From positions 1 to 7,011 of the forward strand of contig URJN01000114.1 in the NCBI GenBank assembly GCA_900548125.1: 7,011 bases of DNA, given 5' to 3'. The notes beneath the pieces were generated by a model. It worked only from the letters and a program-made list of their open reading frames with translations, was not told where the DNA came from and did not search any database. Made by a program: the position numbers and the translations under genes. This stretch comes from an uncultured Eubacteriales bacterium. Lineage in GTDB: Bacteria > Bacillota > Clostridia > Christensenellales > Aristaeellaceae. This document shows, piece by piece, positions 6,017 to 7,011 of the stretch; position 1 is the first letter of the stretch, and every line of letters begins with the position of its first letter.

Positions 6017-6045
6017 GCTCATGCGGGCAATTCTGTACAGTTTCC
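6017..6045 (+). repeat. Possible diverged remnant of the 94-bp repeat
   Basis: These 29 bases match 5355-5383 of repeat copy 1 at 22 of 29 positions without gaps, including GCGGGC and TTTCC at the same places. The segment lies on the far side of the Rrf2-family gene in the same orientation. The match is short and could be chance. Confidence 0.3.
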
Positions 6046-6053
6046 ACCGCGTC

Positions 6054-6082
6054 AAAAAAGACGGAGTTTTTTCTGCTCCGTC
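6054..6082 (-). terminator. Terminator of the TetR-family gene
   Basis: A 7-bp perfect stem, GACGGAG (6060-6066) with CTCCGTC (6076-6082), has a 9-base loop. On the minus strand it is followed by six T (6054-6059), then GACG. It lies about 35 bases after the regulator's stop codon. On the plus strand no T-run follows the stem, so it should not end Rrf2-gene transcripts efficiently. Confidence 0.85.
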
Positions 6083-6116
6083 CGAATGTATCTGTGCTAC
6101 TGCCGCGCGTCCTTCC

Positions 6117-6710
6117 TCACGCTTCCCTGCCGCCCTTCCACGGGCGAACCGGCAGATTTTCACTTCGCTTGAGCGACGCCCGAATATTGCCGTCAAAGAG
6201 CTGACCGATGCGGGTAATCATCTCCAAGCCGTCTTCCTTCATGCCCTGCCCAATCCAGTTGAGCACCATTTCCGTCAGCGCGCTCTGATAGAACTGCGCA
6301 ACGATGTTCTTGTCCTCCTGGCTGGCATGGATTCCTTCGCTCTCCCGTTCCACATAGCGGCTCATGACCTCGCCCGCCACATTGTAAAGATACTTCTCCA
6401 GCGTTTCGCGCTGCATGGAGTGATACACATGGTACACCGCCCGCTTATGCTGAATCGCAATGCCCATCGCTCCGGCGATGCCTTCCTCCCATGTGACATG
6501 CCCCTTAATGCCGCCAATCACCGCTTCCAGCTCAGACTGGAAAATCTCCGTCAGAACAGCATACAAATCCTGATAATAATAGTAAAACGTCTTGCGATTG
6601 ATCTCGCACCGCGTCACCAGATCCGTCACCGTGATTTCGTCAAACGGACGCTCATCGAGCATCTCGATGAACACACTTCGAATCATATTTCGGGTATATT
6701 GCTGAGCCAT
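6117..6710 (-). CDS. TetR/AcrR-family transcriptional regulator
   Basis: Predicted one-component DNA-binding regulator of 197 residues, typical length. Seen: an N-terminal helix (about 5-20), then a TetR helix-turn-helix at about 26-46 (ITVTDLVTRCEINRKTFYYY) followed by the usual QDLYAVL. The C-terminal ligand-binding domain is all helical and not recognisable to a subfamily; its segment YQSALTEMVLNWIGQGM at 141-157 resembles the last helices of DhaS-like TetR proteins. The ligand and targets cannot be told. The start at 6710 has GGAGGG 5 bases upstream. It is a single-gene unit with its own promoter and terminator. No transporter or enzyme gene is adjacent; the nearest neighbours are a convergent Rrf2 gene and a divergent tRNA gene, so its target is probably elsewhere or beyond the window. 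Confidence 0.92.
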   Translation of the reverse strand: MAQQYTRNMIRSVFIEMLDERPFDEITVTDLVTRCEINRKTFYYYYQDLYAVLTEIFQSELEAVIGGIKGHVTWEEGIAGAMGIAIQHKRAVYHVYHSMQRETLEKYLYNVAGEVMSRYVERESEGIHASQEDKNIVAQFYQSALTEMVLNWIGQGMKEDGLEMITRIGQLFDGNIRASLKRSENLPVRPWKGGREA

Positions 6711-6755
6711 GCTGTCCCTCCGTCCTGCTTTTTACGACGCGCATATTCCATATTT

Positions 6756-6784
6756 ATTATAATCAACACTTCCGCCAATTTCAA
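6756..6784 (-). promoter_or_regulatory. Promoter of the TetR-family gene
   Basis: On the minus strand TTGAAA (6779-6784) and a perfect TATAAT (6756-6761) are 17 bases apart. The start point should be near 6749, about 40 nt before the ATG. I see no convincing long palindrome in the region that would mark autoregulation. Confidence 0.82.
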
Positions 6785-6905
6785 GCCTTTCATACATCGG
6801 GTCATTCTCCCGCTGCATGCAGGGATCAGCGCTTCTATCGGGCGAAAAATCAAACGGAGTGCGCCTGCTTTTTGCCAAACGCGGCAGAAAATATCAAAAA
6901 GGGGC

Positions 6906-6934
6906 TTGACGTCCGCCTTCTTTCACGATATAAT
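6906..6934 (+). promoter_or_regulatory. tRNA-Ala promoter
   Basis: TTGACG (6906-6911) and a perfect TATAAT (6929-6934) are 17 bases apart on the plus strand, and the tRNA begins 13 bases after the -10, so the primary transcript would carry a leader of about 7 nt. The rest of the 6785-6905 gap holds a 10-bp palindrome, CTGCATGCAG (6813-6822), and nothing else I can identify. Confidence 0.85.
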
Positions 6935-6947
6935 AATCCCTGTTGAC

Positions 6948-7011
6948 GGGGCATTAGCGCAGTTGGTAGCGCACAACACTGGCAGTGTTGGGGTCAGGAG
7001 TTCGAATCTCC
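6948..7011 (+). tRNA. tRNA-Ala (anticodon GGC), cut by the window end
   Basis: Cloverleaf parts in order: acceptor 5' strand GGGGCAT (6948-6954), D stem GCGC/GCGC (6957-6960, 6969-6972) with GG in its loop, anticodon stem CAACA/TGTTG (6974-6978, 6986-6990) around the loop CTGGCAG, so the anticodon at 6981-6983 is GGC and reads GCC alanine codons. The T arm begins with AGGAG and TTCGAAT. About 9 bases of the body (last T-stem base, 3' acceptor strand and discriminator) lie beyond the window, so the G3-U70 identity pair of alanine tRNAs cannot be seen. No intron or damage is visible. Confidence 0.93.

Noticed and set aside
6813..6822. 10-bp palindrome CTGCATGCAG as an operator of the TetR-family regulator
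   Set aside because: It lies upstream of the -35 of the tetR promoter, has no second copy, and a short palindrome like this is expected by chance.

Overview
The window looks like chromosomal housekeeping sequence from a moderately GC-rich Firmicute, most likely a Clostridia gut-type bacterium of the Oscillospirales/Ruminococcaceae kind. This is inferred from strong AGGAGG-type ribosome sites, near-consensus sigma-A promoters, a DUF815-type AAA+ ATPase, a short clostridial-style arginyl-tRNA synthetase, an ECF biotin S component and an Rrf2 regulator. I cannot name the species. I see no phage genes, transposase or CRISPR array.

Layout, left to right. (1) Positions 35-3237, minus strand: argS followed after 49 bases by a DUF815 ATPase. 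Both probably come from one promoter (3209-3237) and end at a hairpin terminator (35-76). (2) Positions 3283-3927, plus strand: bioY, divergent from argS, with an extended -10 promoter and a BirA-like inverted repeat at the transcription start. (3) Positions 3979-5231, minus strand: cysK, convergent with bioY. It has a strong 17-bp terminator hairpin, a fully consensus promoter and a leader of about 200 nt holding a possible 43-codon leader ORF and competing hairpins. (4) Positions 5253-5941, plus strand: an Rrf2-family regulator divergent from cysK. It has a three-cysteine motif spaced like Fe-S-binding relatives, and its leader of about 220 nt is mostly a tandem duplication of a 94/95-bp repeat. 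(5) Positions 6054-6784, minus strand: a TetR/AcrR-family regulator with its own promoter and terminator. (6) Positions 6906-7011, plus strand: a tRNA-Ala(GGC) with a near-consensus promoter, cut by the window end.

The genes are mostly separate single-gene or two-gene units. Two pairings of gene and control stand out. One is bioY with a putative BirA operator. The other is cysK back to back with an Rrf2 regulator: CymR, a member of that family, controls cysteine metabolism in Bacillus by binding CysK, but the regulator here carries an IscR/NsrR-like cysteine triad. The most unusual DNA is the 514-base cysK/rrf2 intergenic region, with a 12-bp perfect palindrome on the cysK -10, a possible leader peptide, alternative RNA pairings and the tandem repeat.
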